NCBI RefSeq assembly: GCF_000214595.1
Contig: NZ_AFIG01000003.1
Location: 248,001 to 312,000 of the forward strand
DNA: 64,000 bases
Direction: 5' to 3'
Source: Methylophaga thalassica MP
GTDB taxonomy: Bacteria > Pseudomonadota > Gammaproteobacteria > Nitrosococcales > Methylophagaceae
Shown here: positions 27,814-38,029 of the stretch, piece after piece
How positions within the stretch are numbered: position 1 is the stretch's first letter
How the letters are laid out: the number at the start of each line of letters is the position of its first letter
Program-made: the position numbers and the translations under genes
Notes under the pieces: generated by a model
Told to the model about the DNA's origin: nothing
Databases searched by the model: none
Seen by the model: the letters and a program-made list of their open reading frames with translations, nothing else

Positions 27814-28940
27814 GGTGACATCATCCTTCGGTGAGTATGAATAGACATCAGGATACCGAAGCCTGCCAGCAGGGTCACCATAGACGTTCCCCCATAACTG
27901 ATTAAGGGCAACGGCACCCCTACAACGGGTAACAATCCTGTTACCATCCCAACATTAACGAACACATAGACAAGGAAAGTAATAGAAATACTTCCTGCTA
28001 ATAATCTGGCAAAGCTGCTTTGAGCCTGGCTGGCAATATACAGCCCTCTGCTGGCAACCAATAAATAAATGAATAGTAAAATGGCCACCCCTACCAGGCC
28101 GAACTCTTCAGAGATGACCGCAAAGATGAAGTCGGTGGATCGTTCAGGCAAAAATTCCAGATGCGATTGTGTTCCCTGCAACCAGCCCTGACCAAATAAA
28201 CCACCTGAACCAATCGCAATTTTAGACTGAATGATATGGTAGCCGGCACCCAGAGGATCATTTTCCGGATTTAAAAAAGTCAGAACACGACGCCGCTGAT
28301 AATCGTGCATGAAATACCATAAAACCGGCGCAGCTGATGCACATGCCACTAAAAAACTAATGATAATCTTCCAGCTGATTCCAGCTAGAAACAACACAAT
28401 CAGTCCCGAACTGGCAATCAGAATGGCTGTCCCCAAATCAGGCTGCTTGGCAATTAAGAATGATGGTAAACCGATCAGTATCAAGCCAGAAAGAATGCGC
28501 CAGGCTGATGGCGGCAAAGGCCGTTCAGCAATATAGGCTGCTATTAAAATAGGTACCGCTAACTTGATAATTTCAGAAGGCTGAAAACGGAAGAATCCCA
28601 GATTAAGCCAACGTTGAGCACCTTTACCTTCATGACCGAATAGTAAAACCGCAATCAACAAAATCAAACCAAACCCATACAACCAATAAGCATTATCGCG
28701 CAGCCGATCCGGATCAATCTGTGCAATCACTATCATTACTGTTAAGGCCATACCTATCCTGACCAGCTGCCGCAGAATGATGCCAAAGTCCTGGCCTCCG
28801 GCACTAAACAACATCATCAAACCAGCCCCTATCAGAACCAGCAAGCCAAGCGATAATAACGGGTCGATATGAAAACGTCTCAGCATCGAAGACAGTTGCC
28901 ACTGTTGTGATTTTCTACTGTCTGTTAGCAGGCTACTCAT
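27810..28940 (-). CDS. rodA: Rod-shape glycosyltransferase RodA (MrdB)
   Basis: SEDS-family peptidoglycan polymerase working with PBP2. The ATG at 28940 overlaps the mrdA stop and gives 376 residues; an upstream TTG would add five. About ten membrane helices are seen, with the SEDS blocks YQRRRVLTFLNPENDPLGAGYH, SRGLYIA and GVPLPLISYGGTS near the C-terminus. It sits in the standard mre-mrd order. Confidence 0.95.
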   Translation of the reverse strand: MSSLLTDSRKSQQWQLSSMLRRFHIDPLLSLGLLVLIGAGLMMLFSAGGQDFGIILRQLVRIGMALTVMIVIAQIDPDRLRDNAYWLYGFGLILLIAVLLFGHEGKGAQRWLNLGFFRFQPSEIIKLAVPILIAAYIAERPLPPSAWRILSGLILIGLPSFLIAKQPDLGTAILIASSGLIVLFLAGISWKIIISFLVACASAAPVLWYFMHDYQRRRVLTFLNPENDPLGAGYHIIQSKIAIGSGGLFGQGWLQGTQSHLEFLPERSTDFIFAVISEEFGLVGVAILLFIYLLVASRGLYIASQAQSSFARLLAGSISITFLVYVFVNVGMVTGLLPVVGVPLPLISYGGTSMVTLLAGFGILMSIHTHRRMMSP

Positions 28941-30786
28941 CGACTTTAAGTCCAAAATATTGTTGAATTAATTTTCTGGCAATCGGTGCGGCCACTTTAC
29001 TACCACTACCACCATTTTCGACTACAACAGCGACCGCAAACTCGGGTTTATCTGCAGGTGCGAAGGCAATAAATAAGGCATGATCATGCAGTTTTCGCTC
29101 CAACGTTTCAGCGTCGTATTCTTCATCCTGAGCAATACCGAAGACTTGAGCGGTGCCCGTTTTACCAGCCACTTTGAACGGCATATCTTTTCCTACCGAT
29201 CTGGCTGTGCCCCGCGCGCCATGAATCACTTCTACCATCGCCTGCACCACATTTTCCCAGTTCTGACTATTTTGCATCGGCAAATTGTTCATGATCTCGC
29301 TATTTCTGAGATTCATATCGGTTTGCCCGGCAGGACGGGTTGCCCTGACTACCTGTGGCTGCATCGAAATCCCACGCATAGCCAGCGTCGCAGTGGCATG
29401 AGCCAATTGTACGGGTGTGGTTTGATTAAAGCCTTGTCCAATTCCTGAAATCAAGGTTTCGCCAGGGAACCAGGCTTGATTACGACTGGCTCGTTTCCAC
29501 TCACTGGAAGGTGACAAGCCTTCACTTTCATTAGGTAAATCAATCCCACTGCGATGCCCGAAGCCAAAATAGTCTAAAAAGTTGTGTAAGCGATCAATGC
29601 CTAATGTATGCGCCAGATCATAAAAATAGACATCACAGGACTGAGCAACAGCGTCTTTCATATCCACCATGCCATGGCCATAACTTTTCCAACAGCGATA
29701 GCGATGGCTACTGCCAGGCAAACTATACCAGCCGGGACAATAGGTTTTGGAATGCTCATCCACAACGCCAAGTTCCAAGCCAGCAAGTGCAACAAATGGT
29801 TTCAGTGTTGAACCAGGGGGGTAATGCCCACGAAGTGCCCTGTCAAATAAAGGACGGTCAGGCGAATCTCTCAATTCACCATATTCCTTGCTACTGATAC
29901 CTGAAACAAACGAATTTGGATTGTAGTCAGGCTTGCTGACCAAGGCTAAAACCCCACCATTTCGCGGATCAATAGCGACAATGGAGCCGTTGTAATCCCC
30001 CAGAGAATCAGCAGCCACTCGCTGCAAATTAATATCCAGATTCAGAAATAAATCATCACCCGATTGCGAAGGTACCGACATTAATTCTCGAACAATACGG
30101 CCCTGCACATTCGTTTCAACTTGACGATAACCAACGCTGCCATGCAAGGTATCTTCGTATTGTTTCTCAATACCTGTCTTACCTATTTGAGAAGTACCTT
30201 TGTAATCTTTCTGATCAATGAGTTCCATATCACGTTCATTGATACGGCCCACATAACCAACAGCATGGGCAAACAGATTATTTTGCGGATAGTGACGAAT
30301 CAACCGGCCTTCGATGTCCACACCGGGAAATCGATAACGGTTAGCAGAAAATCTAGCGACTTCCTCTTCTGTCAATCGCTGCCGAATAACCACGTGATGA
30401 AAACGGCGTTGACGTTTCATCCGGTCTTTAAAGGCATCAATATCCTCTTCAGATAAAGCTAAAAGCTGACTTAACTCTTTCAGTGTCTGGTCAATATCTG
30501 GGACTTTTTCCGGCACCATTTCCAGGCTGAACGTTGGAATATTCTCGGCAAGCAGTACACCGTTACGATCATAAATCAGTCCGCGCTGTGGTGGCAGCGG
30601 TTCGATATCAACACGATTGCGGTTTGATAAAGAATCAAAGTGTTCATATTCAAACACTTGCAGATAAACCAAACGAAAGATAACGATGCCAAAAATAATG
30701 ACCGAGAGTAGGCCGGAAAATAATAAACGTCCGTTTACCAGGCGACTTTCACGAAAATGATCTTTGAGGGTGAACTTTGATGCCAT
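28933..30786 (-). CDS. mrdA: Penicillin-binding protein 2 (elongation transpeptidase)
   Basis: 617-residue class B PBP that cross-links lateral wall peptidoglycan. One N-terminal membrane anchor (about 21-44) precedes the pedestal domain and a transpeptidase domain with Ser326-x-x-Lys329 (PPGSTLKP), SxN (QSCDVYFYD) and KTG (VAGKTGTAQ). It lies 7 bp after mreD. Partner of RodA in the elongasome. Confidence 0.96.
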   Translation of the reverse strand: MASKFTLKDHFRESRLVNGRLLFSGLLSVIIFGIVIFRLVYLQVFEYEHFDSLSNRNRVDIEPLPPQRGLIYDRNGVLLAENIPTFSLEMVPEKVPDIDQTLKELSQLLALSEEDIDAFKDRMKRQRRFHHVVIRQRLTEEEVARFSANRYRFPGVDIEGRLIRHYPQNNLFAHAVGYVGRINERDMELIDQKDYKGTSQIGKTGIEKQYEDTLHGSVGYRQVETNVQGRIVRELMSVPSQSGDDLFLNLDINLQRVAADSLGDYNGSIVAIDPRNGGVLALVSKPDYNPNSFVSGISSKEYGELRDSPDRPLFDRALRGHYPPGSTLKPFVALAGLELGVVDEHSKTYCPGWYSLPGSSHRYRCWKSYGHGMVDMKDAVAQSCDVYFYDLAHTLGIDRLHNFLDYFGFGHRSGIDLPNESEGLSPSSEWKRASRNQAWFPGETLISGIGQGFNQTTPVQLAHATATLAMRGISMQPQVVRATRPAGQTDMNLRNSEIMNNLPMQNSQNWENVVQAMVEVIHGARGTARSVGKDMPFKVAGKTGTAQVFGIAQDEEYDAETLERKLHDHALFIAFAPADKPEFAVAVVVENGGSGSKVAAPIARKLIQQYFGLKVDE

Positions 30787-30793
30787 ATCAAGT

Positions 30794-31273
30794 TCACGTC
30801 ACCTGAAATGTGCGACGAATTTTACGTAACACCGCATACATTAATGGCCACAGAAGTGTACTGGTTAACACTGGCATCCAGCTTTCCCAATGTAATGTTG
30901 CCCGCGCTACCGCCACATCAATAAATTCAACCAAAAATACAACAGATAGAATGGTCAAAGCCTGTTGCCATAGCGGATATTGACGTAATTGAAGATGGAA
31001 ACGGGCTATTAAATAGATGGCCAATGCATAACTAAAAGCCATCACACCCAATATGCCGCCCATGGTCACATCCATTATAAATCCAGTACACCAGGCAACA
31101 CCGATACTGACACGATGAGGTAAAGCCATTGCCCAGTAAATTAATGTCATGACGACCCATTCCGGACGAAAAAAACGGGCATAATCCGGTAGAGGTACCA
31201 GCATCATCAAAATAGCGATAATGAGTGTAATGACGATCACAAACCCGTTACGCGTTTTAATTGTCGTCGCCAT
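30794..31273 (-). CDS. mreD: Rod-shape determining protein MreD
   Basis: 159-residue integral membrane protein with about five helices and the family pattern RPEWVVMTLIYWAMALPHRVSIG followed by GFIMDVTMGGILG. It overlaps the 3' end of mreC by 17 bp. It acts with MreC and MreB to place the elongation machinery. Confidence 0.93.
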   Translation of the reverse strand: MATTIKTRNGFVIVITLIIAILMMLVPLPDYARFFRPEWVVMTLIYWAMALPHRVSIGVAWCTGFIMDVTMGGILGVMAFSYALAIYLIARFHLQLRQYPLWQQALTILSVVFLVEFIDVAVARATLHWESWMPVLTSTLLWPLMYAVLRKIRRTFQVT

Positions 31274-32117
31274 GCTCTATCTCCGCTTTTGACGACTCAA
31301 CATCCGCTTGTTTAGCTGGTAAACGCTCTGTTTGAATTTTTTCTCCTGGGAGCACCAACATCACCTCACGACTGGTAGACAGCTTCGCCGCAGGTTCAAC
31401 TTTAATATCCGCAAAAGGTTTACCTTGGGGAAATTCGACTGACACCACTTTACCCACTGGATAACCGACCGGAAAGCGTCCACCCAGGCCAGATGTCACT
31501 AATAAATCACCTTCACGGACATCCGCATTGTGAGGCAAAAAGTCCATCTGCAGATATTCACCTAATCCACGCCCCGTTACGACAGCTCGTAAACCATTAC
31601 GGTTAATCTGTACAGGTATGCTGTGGCTGGGATCAGTTAACAGCACCACTCGACTCGACACTTCTGATGTTTCCGTCACCTGTCCCATCACGCCCGTGGC
31701 ATCTAATACCGGTTGACCAACATAGACACCATAATTCCTACCCTTATCAATCACCACCTGTTGAGAAAAGGGATCAAGGTCAATCGTCAACAATTCAGCA
31801 ACCTGAACTCTCTCTTGGAGACGAAATGAAGAGCCTAACAACTCTTTCAATCGCATATTTTCTCGTTCTAAGGACTGTAGTTTCTGTAAACGAATACTCT
31901 GCAACATGTTATTCGCTTCCATCACGGTAATTTTTTCACGCAGTTGCTTACGATCCAGAAAAAAGTCATTAACCCAATCCGTTAAATCTGTGGGTAAAGA
32001 GGCAGCCGCCTGCATTGGATAAACAGCCGTCGACAAAGCCGAACGAACTGGCTTGAAATAATCCAGACGTGTGTCGAGAAAAAACACCAGAATTGATGCG
32101 ATAACAGCCAGCATCAT
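31257..32117 (-). CDS. mreC: Rod-shape determining protein MreC (start uncertain)
   Basis: Periplasmic scaffold of the elongasome; 286 residues from the ATG at 32117. One membrane helix is followed by a coiled coil (about 50-90) and the two beta domains (QQVVIDKGRNYGVYVGQPV, LLVTSGLGGRFPVGYPVG). In frame upstream of this ATG, codons 32118-32159 encode KPLFAHTPSLNTR after an ATT codon, matching the MKPxFxxxPSL start usual in MreC proteins. The frame is then closed by TGA at 32163-32165. So either ATT (32157-32159) is the real start, or the gene uses the ATG and lacks that cytoplasmic tail, or there is a base error. Confidence 0.92.
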   Translation of the reverse strand: MMLAVIASILVFFLDTRLDYFKPVRSALSTAVYPMQAAASLPTDLTDWVNDFFLDRKQLREKITVMEANNMLQSIRLQKLQSLERENMRLKELLGSSFRLQERVQVAELLTIDLDPFSQQVVIDKGRNYGVYVGQPVLDATGVMGQVTETSEVSSRVVLLTDPSHSIPVQINRNGLRAVVTGRGLGEYLQMDFLPHNADVREGDLLVTSGLGGRFPVGYPVGKVVSVEFPQGKPFADIKVEPAAKLSTSREVMLVLPGEKIQTERLPAKQADVESSKAEIEHGDDN

Positions 32118-32180
32118 CCGGGTATTTAAAGAAGGTGTATGGGCGAATAAAGGTTTAATAACTCAAAGTCCAAAAACTAA

Positions 32181-32217
32181 AAGACCTTCGCAAATGAATA
32201 ACACTTGCAAAGGTCTT
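32181..32217 (-). terminator. Hairpin and T-run between mreB and mreC
   Basis: On the minus strand a 16-bp stem with two G-T type mismatches (AAGACCTTTGCAAGTG with CATTTGCGAAGGTCTT) has a 5-base loop and is followed by TTAGTTTTT. It lies 20 bp after the mreB stop and would lower read-through into mreC, fitting the high MreB to MreC ratio known in rods. Confidence 0.75.
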
Positions 32218-32237
32218 GCTACTCAATCTAGTCACAA

Positions 32238-33354
<1,117 letters not shown>

Positions 33355-33403
33355 TCATTTAAACTTACTGCTTTGTTGAAGCAATTAACCTTTGGAACTG
33401 TCG

Positions 33404-33691
33404 ATGAGTTTAGATAAACACGATGTAGAAAAAATCGCGCACCTCGCACGCCTGTCGATACAGGAAGATGACATCCCTCATTATGCACGGGATTTAAATA
33501 ATATTCTCAATTTAGTTAACCAGTTGAGCGCAGCTGACACAAACGACATACTTCCTATGGCCCATCCTCTTGATGCACATCAACGTTTACGACCTGATGC
33601 GGTTACTGAAGTCAATCAGCGTGAAGCATTTCAGGCGATTGCTCCCAAAACTGAAGCCGGTGTCTATCTGGTTCCTAAAGTCATCGAATAA
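33404..33691 (+). CDS. gatC: Asp/Glu-tRNA amidotransferase subunit C
   Basis: 95-residue small subunit that stabilises GatA in the GatCAB complex. The ATG at 33404 gives [17 protein letters not shown], the usual GatC start; an upstream TTG is not needed. It is divergent from mreB and lies 18 bp before gatA. The C-terminal [22 protein letters not shown] block is typical. Confidence 0.95.
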   Translation: MSLDKHDVEKIAHLARLSIQEDDIPHYARDLNNILNLVNQLSAADTNDILPMAHPLDAHQRLRPDAVTEVNQREAFQAIAPKTEAGVYLVPKVIE

Positions 33692-33709
33692 AGCAACACA
33701 GGCAAACAC

Positions 33710-35164
33710 ATGCATAACAAATCACTTTCAGAATTATCGGCAGCCCTGCACAACAGTGAAATAAGCAGTGTTGAACTCACACAGCATTATCTGAACCGTA
33801 TCAATCAACACAACGGTACCTTAAATGCTTTCATCACGGTCACCGAAGAACGCGCACTAGAACAAGCAAAAGCGGCAGATAAATTACTGGCAGAAAAAAA
33901 AGCCGGCGCGCTAACCGGGATTCCTCTCGCCCATAAAGATATTTTCTGCACAAAAGGTATCCGCACCAGCTGTGGTTCCAAAATGCTGGATAAATTTATT
34001 GCGCCTTATGATGCCACCGTCGTTGAAAAAATCGATCAGGCAGGTATGGTCACTCTGGGTAAAACCAATATGGACGAATTTGCTATGGGTTCGTCTAACG
34101 AAACAAGTTGGTACGGCCCAGTAAAAAACCCATGGGATACTGACCGTGTGCCGGGTGGTTCATCAGGCGGCTCAGCAGCAGCTATGGCAGCGCGTTTAGC
34201 GCCTATCGCCACTGGTACTGATACCGGTGGTTCCATCCGCCAGCCGTCTTCTTTATGTAATCTTACTGGTCTGAAACCCACCTATGGTCGTATTTCTCGC
34301 TACGGCATGATTGCCTTTGCTTCCAGTTTGGATCAAGCAGGGCCGATGGCTAACAGTGCTGAAGATGCGGCTTGGTTAATGAACGTTATGTCAGGCTTTG
34401 ATGAGAAAGATTCGACCAGTGTGGATCGTGATGTGCCTGATTACACGGCCAGTTTGAATGATTCACTGGAAGGCCTGACCATTGGCCTGCCTAAAGAATA
34501 TTTTGGCGAAGGTCTTGATCCTCGTGTAGCAGCAACTGTTGAAGCCGCTATCAAAACGTATGAAAAAATGGGCGCGACATTAAAAGAAATTACCTTACCG
34601 AATACCGGTTTGGCTGTGCCGACATACTATGTGGTTGCCCCTGCAGAGTGTTCATCAAATCTGTCCAGAATGGATGGTGTACGATTTGGTCACCGTGCCG
34701 AAGATCCGAAAGACTTAATGGATCTTTACACCCGTTCACGTGGCGAAGGCTTTGGTGAAGAAGTCAAACGTCGCATTATGATTGGTACTTATGCCCTATC
34801 AGCGGGTTACTATGATGCTTATTACCTAAAAGCTCAGCAATGTCGTCGTCTTATCAGTAATGACTTCCAGGAAGCATTTAAAGAAGTCGATGTGATTATG
34901 GGGCCGACAGCCACCAACCCCGCTTTCCGTTTTGGTGAAAAAGCCGATGATCCGGTTGCCATGTATCTGGAAGATATCTACACCATCAATACCAATCTGG
35001 CGGGCTTACCCGGCATGTCAATTCCTGCTGGTTTTGTTGATAATTTACCCGTCGGTTTACAAATTATTGGTAACTATTTTGATGAGGCGAGATTATTAAA
35101 TATTGGTCATCGTTACCAACAAGAAACAGATTGGCATCAACGTATACCGGATGCATTTAAATAA
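33710..35164 (+). CDS. gatA: Asp/Glu-tRNA amidotransferase subunit A
   Basis: 484-residue amidase that releases ammonia from glutamine for transamidation of misacylated Glu-tRNA(Gln) or Asp-tRNA(Asn). The Ser-cisSer-Lys triad is visible: Lys in LAHKDIF, and the serines in [15 protein letters not shown] and [12 protein letters not shown] strong terminator 6 bp after the stop closes the operon, and gatB is not in the window. Confidence 0.96.
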   Translation: MHNKSLSELSAALHNSEISSVELTQHYLNRINQHNGTLNAFITVTEERALEQAKAADKLLAEKKAGALTGIPLAHKDIFCTKGIRTSCGSKMLDKFIAPYDATVVEKIDQAGMVTLGKTNMDEFAMGSSNETSWYGPVKNPWDTDRVPGGSSGGSAAAMAARLAPIATGTDTGGSIRQPSSLCNLTGLKPTYGRISRYGMIAFASSLDQAGPMANSAEDAAWLMNVMSGFDEKDSTSVDRDVPDYTASLNDSLEGLTIGLPKEYFGEGLDPRVAATVEAAIKTYEKMGATLKEITLPNTGLAVPTYYVVAPAECSSNLSRMDGVRFGHRAEDPKDLMDLYTRSRGEGFGEEVKRRIMIGTYALSAGYYDAYYLKAQQCRRLISNDFQEAFKEVDVIMGPTATNPAFRFGEKADDPVAMYLEDIYTINTNLAGLPGMSIPAGFVDNLPVGLQIIGNYFDEARLLNIGHRYQQETDWHQRIPDAFK

Positions 35165-35170
35165 GAAATT

Positions 35171-35195
35171 AAAGGGGCTCATCGCCCCTTTTTTT
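35171..35195 (+). terminator. Rho-independent terminator after gatA
   Basis: AAAGGGGC (35171-35178) and GCCCCTTT (35184-35191) form an 8-bp stem with a 5-base loop, followed by a T-run to 35195. Confidence 0.9.
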
Positions 35196-35266
35196 CTACG
35201 CCTAAGCCAGGTCTATTTCTGTTATTCTTGCTTGAATAATCAATCTGGGTATGAGGAAACCGCTCG

Positions 35267-36898
35267 ATGAAGGCAGCAGAGCTATTTGTCAAAGCACTTG
35301 AAAATGAAGGTGTTGAATATATTTTTGGTATTCCGGGAGAAGAAAACCTGGATGTGATGGATGCCTTGCTGGATTCACATATCCAATTTATTACGACTCG
35401 TCATGAGCAAGGTGCTGCTTTTATGGCGGATGTTTATGGTCGTCTTACCGGTCGTGCTGGCGTCTGTATTGCTACTTTGGGTCCAGGAGCGACCAACCTG
35501 ATCACCGGAGTTGCGGATGCGAATATGGATCACGCACCATTAATTGCTATAGCTGGTCAGGCATCCACTCACCGCCTGCACAAAGAATCTCATCAAGTAT
35601 TAGATCTGGAAGCGATGTTTCGGCCGATTACTAAATACGCCTCGCGTATTGTTAGTCCTGAAGTCATTCCAGAAGTGGTTCGAAAAGCATTTAAAGTCGC
35701 TCAAACAGAAAAAACCGGAGCCTGCTTTATTGAGTTTCCTGAGAATATTGCTGAGATGGAGATTGATGATGTCCCATTACGGGTCAAAAATGCCTCCGCT
35801 CCGGAACCTGCTGCAGAAGAAATTGAACGTGCGGCAGAAGTGATTTCCAATGCAAAAAGCCCGATCATTCTCGCTGGTAATGGTGTGATCCGTGCCGATG
35901 CCTGTAATGAACTGGCCGAGTTTTCAGAGAAATTGGGCATTCCTATCGCCAATACCTTTATGGCGAAAGGGGTTGTTCCTTTTCGTCACCCAATGGCATT
36001 AGGTAGTGTTGGTCTGCAATCTAATGATTATGCTAACTGTGGTTTTGCTAATGCTGATGTCATTATCTGTATTGGTTACGATATTGTGGAATACCACCCT
36101 TATCTATGGCATCCATCACGTGACAGAACCATCATCCATATCGACACAACACATGCAGAAGTCGATGCACACTACAGTATCAGTTTGGCGGTTGTTGGTA
36201 ATATTCGCCACAGTCTCAACCGAGTGGCTGCACTAACGACACCGCATCAGGGCAAGGCTATGCGTACCCTGCGTGACAGCCTGATCACTGAGATGAATAT
36301 TCACCGTGACGATATTGAGTTTCCGGTTAAACCACAAAAAATTATCTGGGATCTACGTACCGCGATGGATTTGCAGGATATTGTGATCTGTGATGTCGGT
36401 GCCCATAAAATGTGGATGTCTCGGATGTTCCGCTGTGAATACCCCAACACCTGCATCATATCCAATGGATTTGCCAGCATGGGTATTGCCGTACCGGGGG
36501 CGATTGCTGCTAAGTTAGCCAATCCACAACGCAAAGTTGTAGCCGTCACTGGTGACGCTGGCTTTTTGATGAACTCACAAGAAATCGAAACAGCCATGCG
36601 ACTGAATATCGCCATTGTTATTCTGGTATGGAACGATGCCAGTTATGGCCTGATTGAGTGGAAACAACAAAATCAATTTGGCCGGACCAGTCATGTACAA
36701 TTCACCAACCCAGATTTTGTTCAATACGCGCAATCTTTTGGTGCGTTTGGTGTCAGAGTTGAGAAGACAGAGCAATTAATGCCCATTCTAAAAGAAGCCT
36801 TAGACAGAAATACCGTGACGGTTATTGATTGCCCGGTTGATTATCGAGAGAACCTCAAACTAACAGAAGCATTAGGCCAACTAACGTTAACGATTTAA
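35267..36898 (+). CDS. Thiamine-diphosphate enzyme, acetolactate synthase large-subunit (AlsS/IlvB) type
   Basis: 543-residue ThDP enzyme, most like catabolic or stand-alone acetolactate synthases that condense two pyruvates. The catalytic Glu47 is in RHEQGAAFMADVYGR, the central domain is at about 190-330, and the ThDP/Mg site is VTGDAGFLMNSQEIETAMR with the partner NDASYGLIEWKQ. No regulatory subunit (ilvN/ilvH) or ilvC follows. GAGG upstream of the ATG supports the start. It is followed after 6 bp by a thioredoxin-like gene. Other ThDP decarboxylase activities cannot be excluded. Confidence 0.85.
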   Translation: MKAAELFVKALENEGVEYIFGIPGEENLDVMDALLDSHIQFITTRHEQGAAFMADVYGRLTGRAGVCIATLGPGATNLITGVADANMDHAPLIAIAGQASTHRLHKESHQVLDLEAMFRPITKYASRIVSPEVIPEVVRKAFKVAQTEKTGACFIEFPENIAEMEIDDVPLRVKNASAPEPAAEEIERAAEVISNAKSPIILAGNGVIRADACNELAEFSEKLGIPIANTFMAKGVVPFRHPMALGSVGLQSNDYANCGFANADVIICIGYDIVEYHPYLWHPSRDRTIIHIDTTHAEVDAHYSISLAVVGNIRHSLNRVAALTTPHQGKAMRTLRDSLITEMNIHRDDIEFPVKPQKIIWDLRTAMDLQDIVICDVGAHKMWMSRMFRCEYPNTCIISNGFASMGIAVPGAIAAKLANPQRKVVAVTGDAGFLMNSQEIETAMRLNIAIVILVWNDASYGLIEWKQQNQFGRTSHVQFTNPDFVQYAQSFGAFGVRVEKTEQLMPILKEALDRNTVTVIDCPVDYRENLKLTEALGQLTLTI

Positions 36899-36904
36899 TT
36901 TCAC

Positions 36905-37402
36905 ATGACACAGTTTATAAAACCCGCCATTGGCGTCATCGCTCTTGCGATCCTCGCAGTACTTATTTTTAATGTCGTCCAAACAAAACAAGGACTACCT
37001 GATCAAACCTTTACGGATTTGGATGGAAAGACACATTCATTTGAGGATTTTAAAGGGAAACCATTATTAGTTATTTTCTGGGCGACGGATTGTCCTGCCT
37101 GTGTCCAAGAGCTACCCGAACTCAAAGCGGTTTATAAAGAGTACGCGCCTAAAGGCTTAGGTGTTGTTAGTATTGCTTTAGCACATGATAAACCTGAACA
37201 TTTACTGGCAATGCGGCTTGAAAAACAGATCCCTTATCTGATTAGCTGGGATAAAACTGGTAAATTGGCGGATGCTTTTAATAATGTGCGTGTTACCCCC
37301 ACTCACTTTTTATACTCCGCTGATGGTGATGTTGTTATGCGCAAAATCGGTAGTGTGTCAAAAGAAATGCTCAGCGAGAAACTCAGCAGTATGGGGCTGT
37401 AG
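36905..37402 (+). CDS. TlpA-family membrane-anchored thioredoxin-like protein
   Basis: 165 residues: an N-terminal membrane anchor (about 8-25), then a periplasmic thioredoxin fold with Cys63-Pro-Ala-Cys66 in [16 protein letters not shown]. The cis-proline region is [12 protein letters not shown]. Likely a thiol-disulfide reductase, for example for cytochrome c maturation or periplasmic repair. It is tightly behind the acetolactate synthase-like gene, with no clear reason for the pairing. Confidence 0.87.
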   Translation: MTQFIKPAIGVIALAILAVLIFNVVQTKQGLPDQTFTDLDGKTHSFEDFKGKPLLVIFWATDCPACVQELPELKAVYKEYAPKGLGVVSIALAHDKPEHLLAMRLEKQIPYLISWDKTGKLADAFNNVRVTPTHFLYSADGDVVMRKIGSVSKEMLSEKLSSMGL

Positions 37403-37416
37403 CAAATTCTAATACA

Positions 37417-37445
37417 TTTACACTACACTTCTATAGTCTTATATG
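37417..37445 (+). promoter_or_regulatory. Putative promoter of rpmB-rpmG
   Basis: TTTACA (37417-37422) and TATATG (37440-37445) are spaced by 17 bp. A leader of about 75 bases follows, with a CAGGG/CCCTG hairpin (37474-37496). The leader hairpin has no recognisable ribosomal-protein binding motif. Confidence 0.4.
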
Positions 37446-37527
37446 GTATAAAGTACGGCTTTGTAAATGCAGGCAGGGACCAAAATCGGCGCCCTGTGGT
37501 AAAAGTGTATCAGGAGCAGGTTTTAAA

Positions 37528-37764
37528 ATGGCCAGAGTATGTCAGGTAACGGGCAAGCGCCCTATGAGCGGTAACAATGTTTCACACGCTCATAACAAAA
37601 CAAAACGTCGTTTCTTACCCAACCTTCACTCACACCGTTTTTGGGTTGAGTCTGAAAATCGCTGGGTTAAGCTGCGTGTCAGCAACCATGGTCTGCGCAT
37701 CATCGATAAGAGAGGGATTGATTCCGTTCTTACTGACATCCGCGCCCGTGGCGAAAAAATTTAG
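37528..37764 (+). CDS. rpmB: 50S ribosomal protein L28
   Basis: 78 residues starting [21 protein letters not shown], standard for L28. It has a single cysteine and no paired zinc-binding cysteines, so it is the zinc-free form. AGGAGC lies 13 bp upstream. It is cotranscribed with rpmG 9 bp downstream. Confidence 0.98.
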   Translation: MARVCQVTGKRPMSGNNVSHAHNKTKRRFLPNLHSHRFWVESENRWVKLRVSNHGLRIIDKRGIDSVLTDIRARGEKI

Positions 37765-37773
37765 GAGTAAGAC

Positions 37774-37929
37774 ATGCGCGATAAAATTAAATTAGTCTCA
37801 TCTGCGGGTACTGGTCACTACTACACCACAGACAAAAACAAACGTACTATGCCTGAAAAACTAGAGATCAAAAAGTTTGATCCAGTTGTGCGTAAACACG
37901 TTATGTACAAAGAAGCTAAAATCAAATAA
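37774..37929 (+). CDS. rpmG: 50S ribosomal protein L33
   Basis: 51 residues starting [19 protein letters not shown] and ending KEAKIK. There are no cysteines, so this is the zinc-independent L33 form. A strong TTAGGAG site lies 6 bp before the ATG. The rpmB-rpmG pair is conserved in proteobacteria and a terminator follows. Confidence 0.98.
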   Translation: MRDKIKLVSSAGTGHYYTTDKNKRTMPEKLEIKKFDPVVRKHVMYKEAKIK

Positions 37930-37952
37930 TGTTGTTCACAATATTATTTTAG

Positions 37953-37978
37953 AAAAACCCGCCTTCGCGGGTTTTTTT
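37953..37978 (+). terminator. Rho-independent terminator after rpmG
   Basis: AAAAACCCGC (37953-37962) and GCGGGTTTTT (37967-37976) form a 10-bp stem with a CTTC loop and seven Ts. It can also work weakly on the other strand. Confidence 0.95.
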
Positions 37979-38029
37979 ATGTCTGAAATCACACTATTAT
38001 GGTTATTTCTTTATTATAAGTTCTGATAC

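Noticed and set aside
37474-37496. Leader hairpin before rpmB as a riboswitch
   Set aside because: Only a 5-bp stem is clear and no known riboswitch core is recognised.
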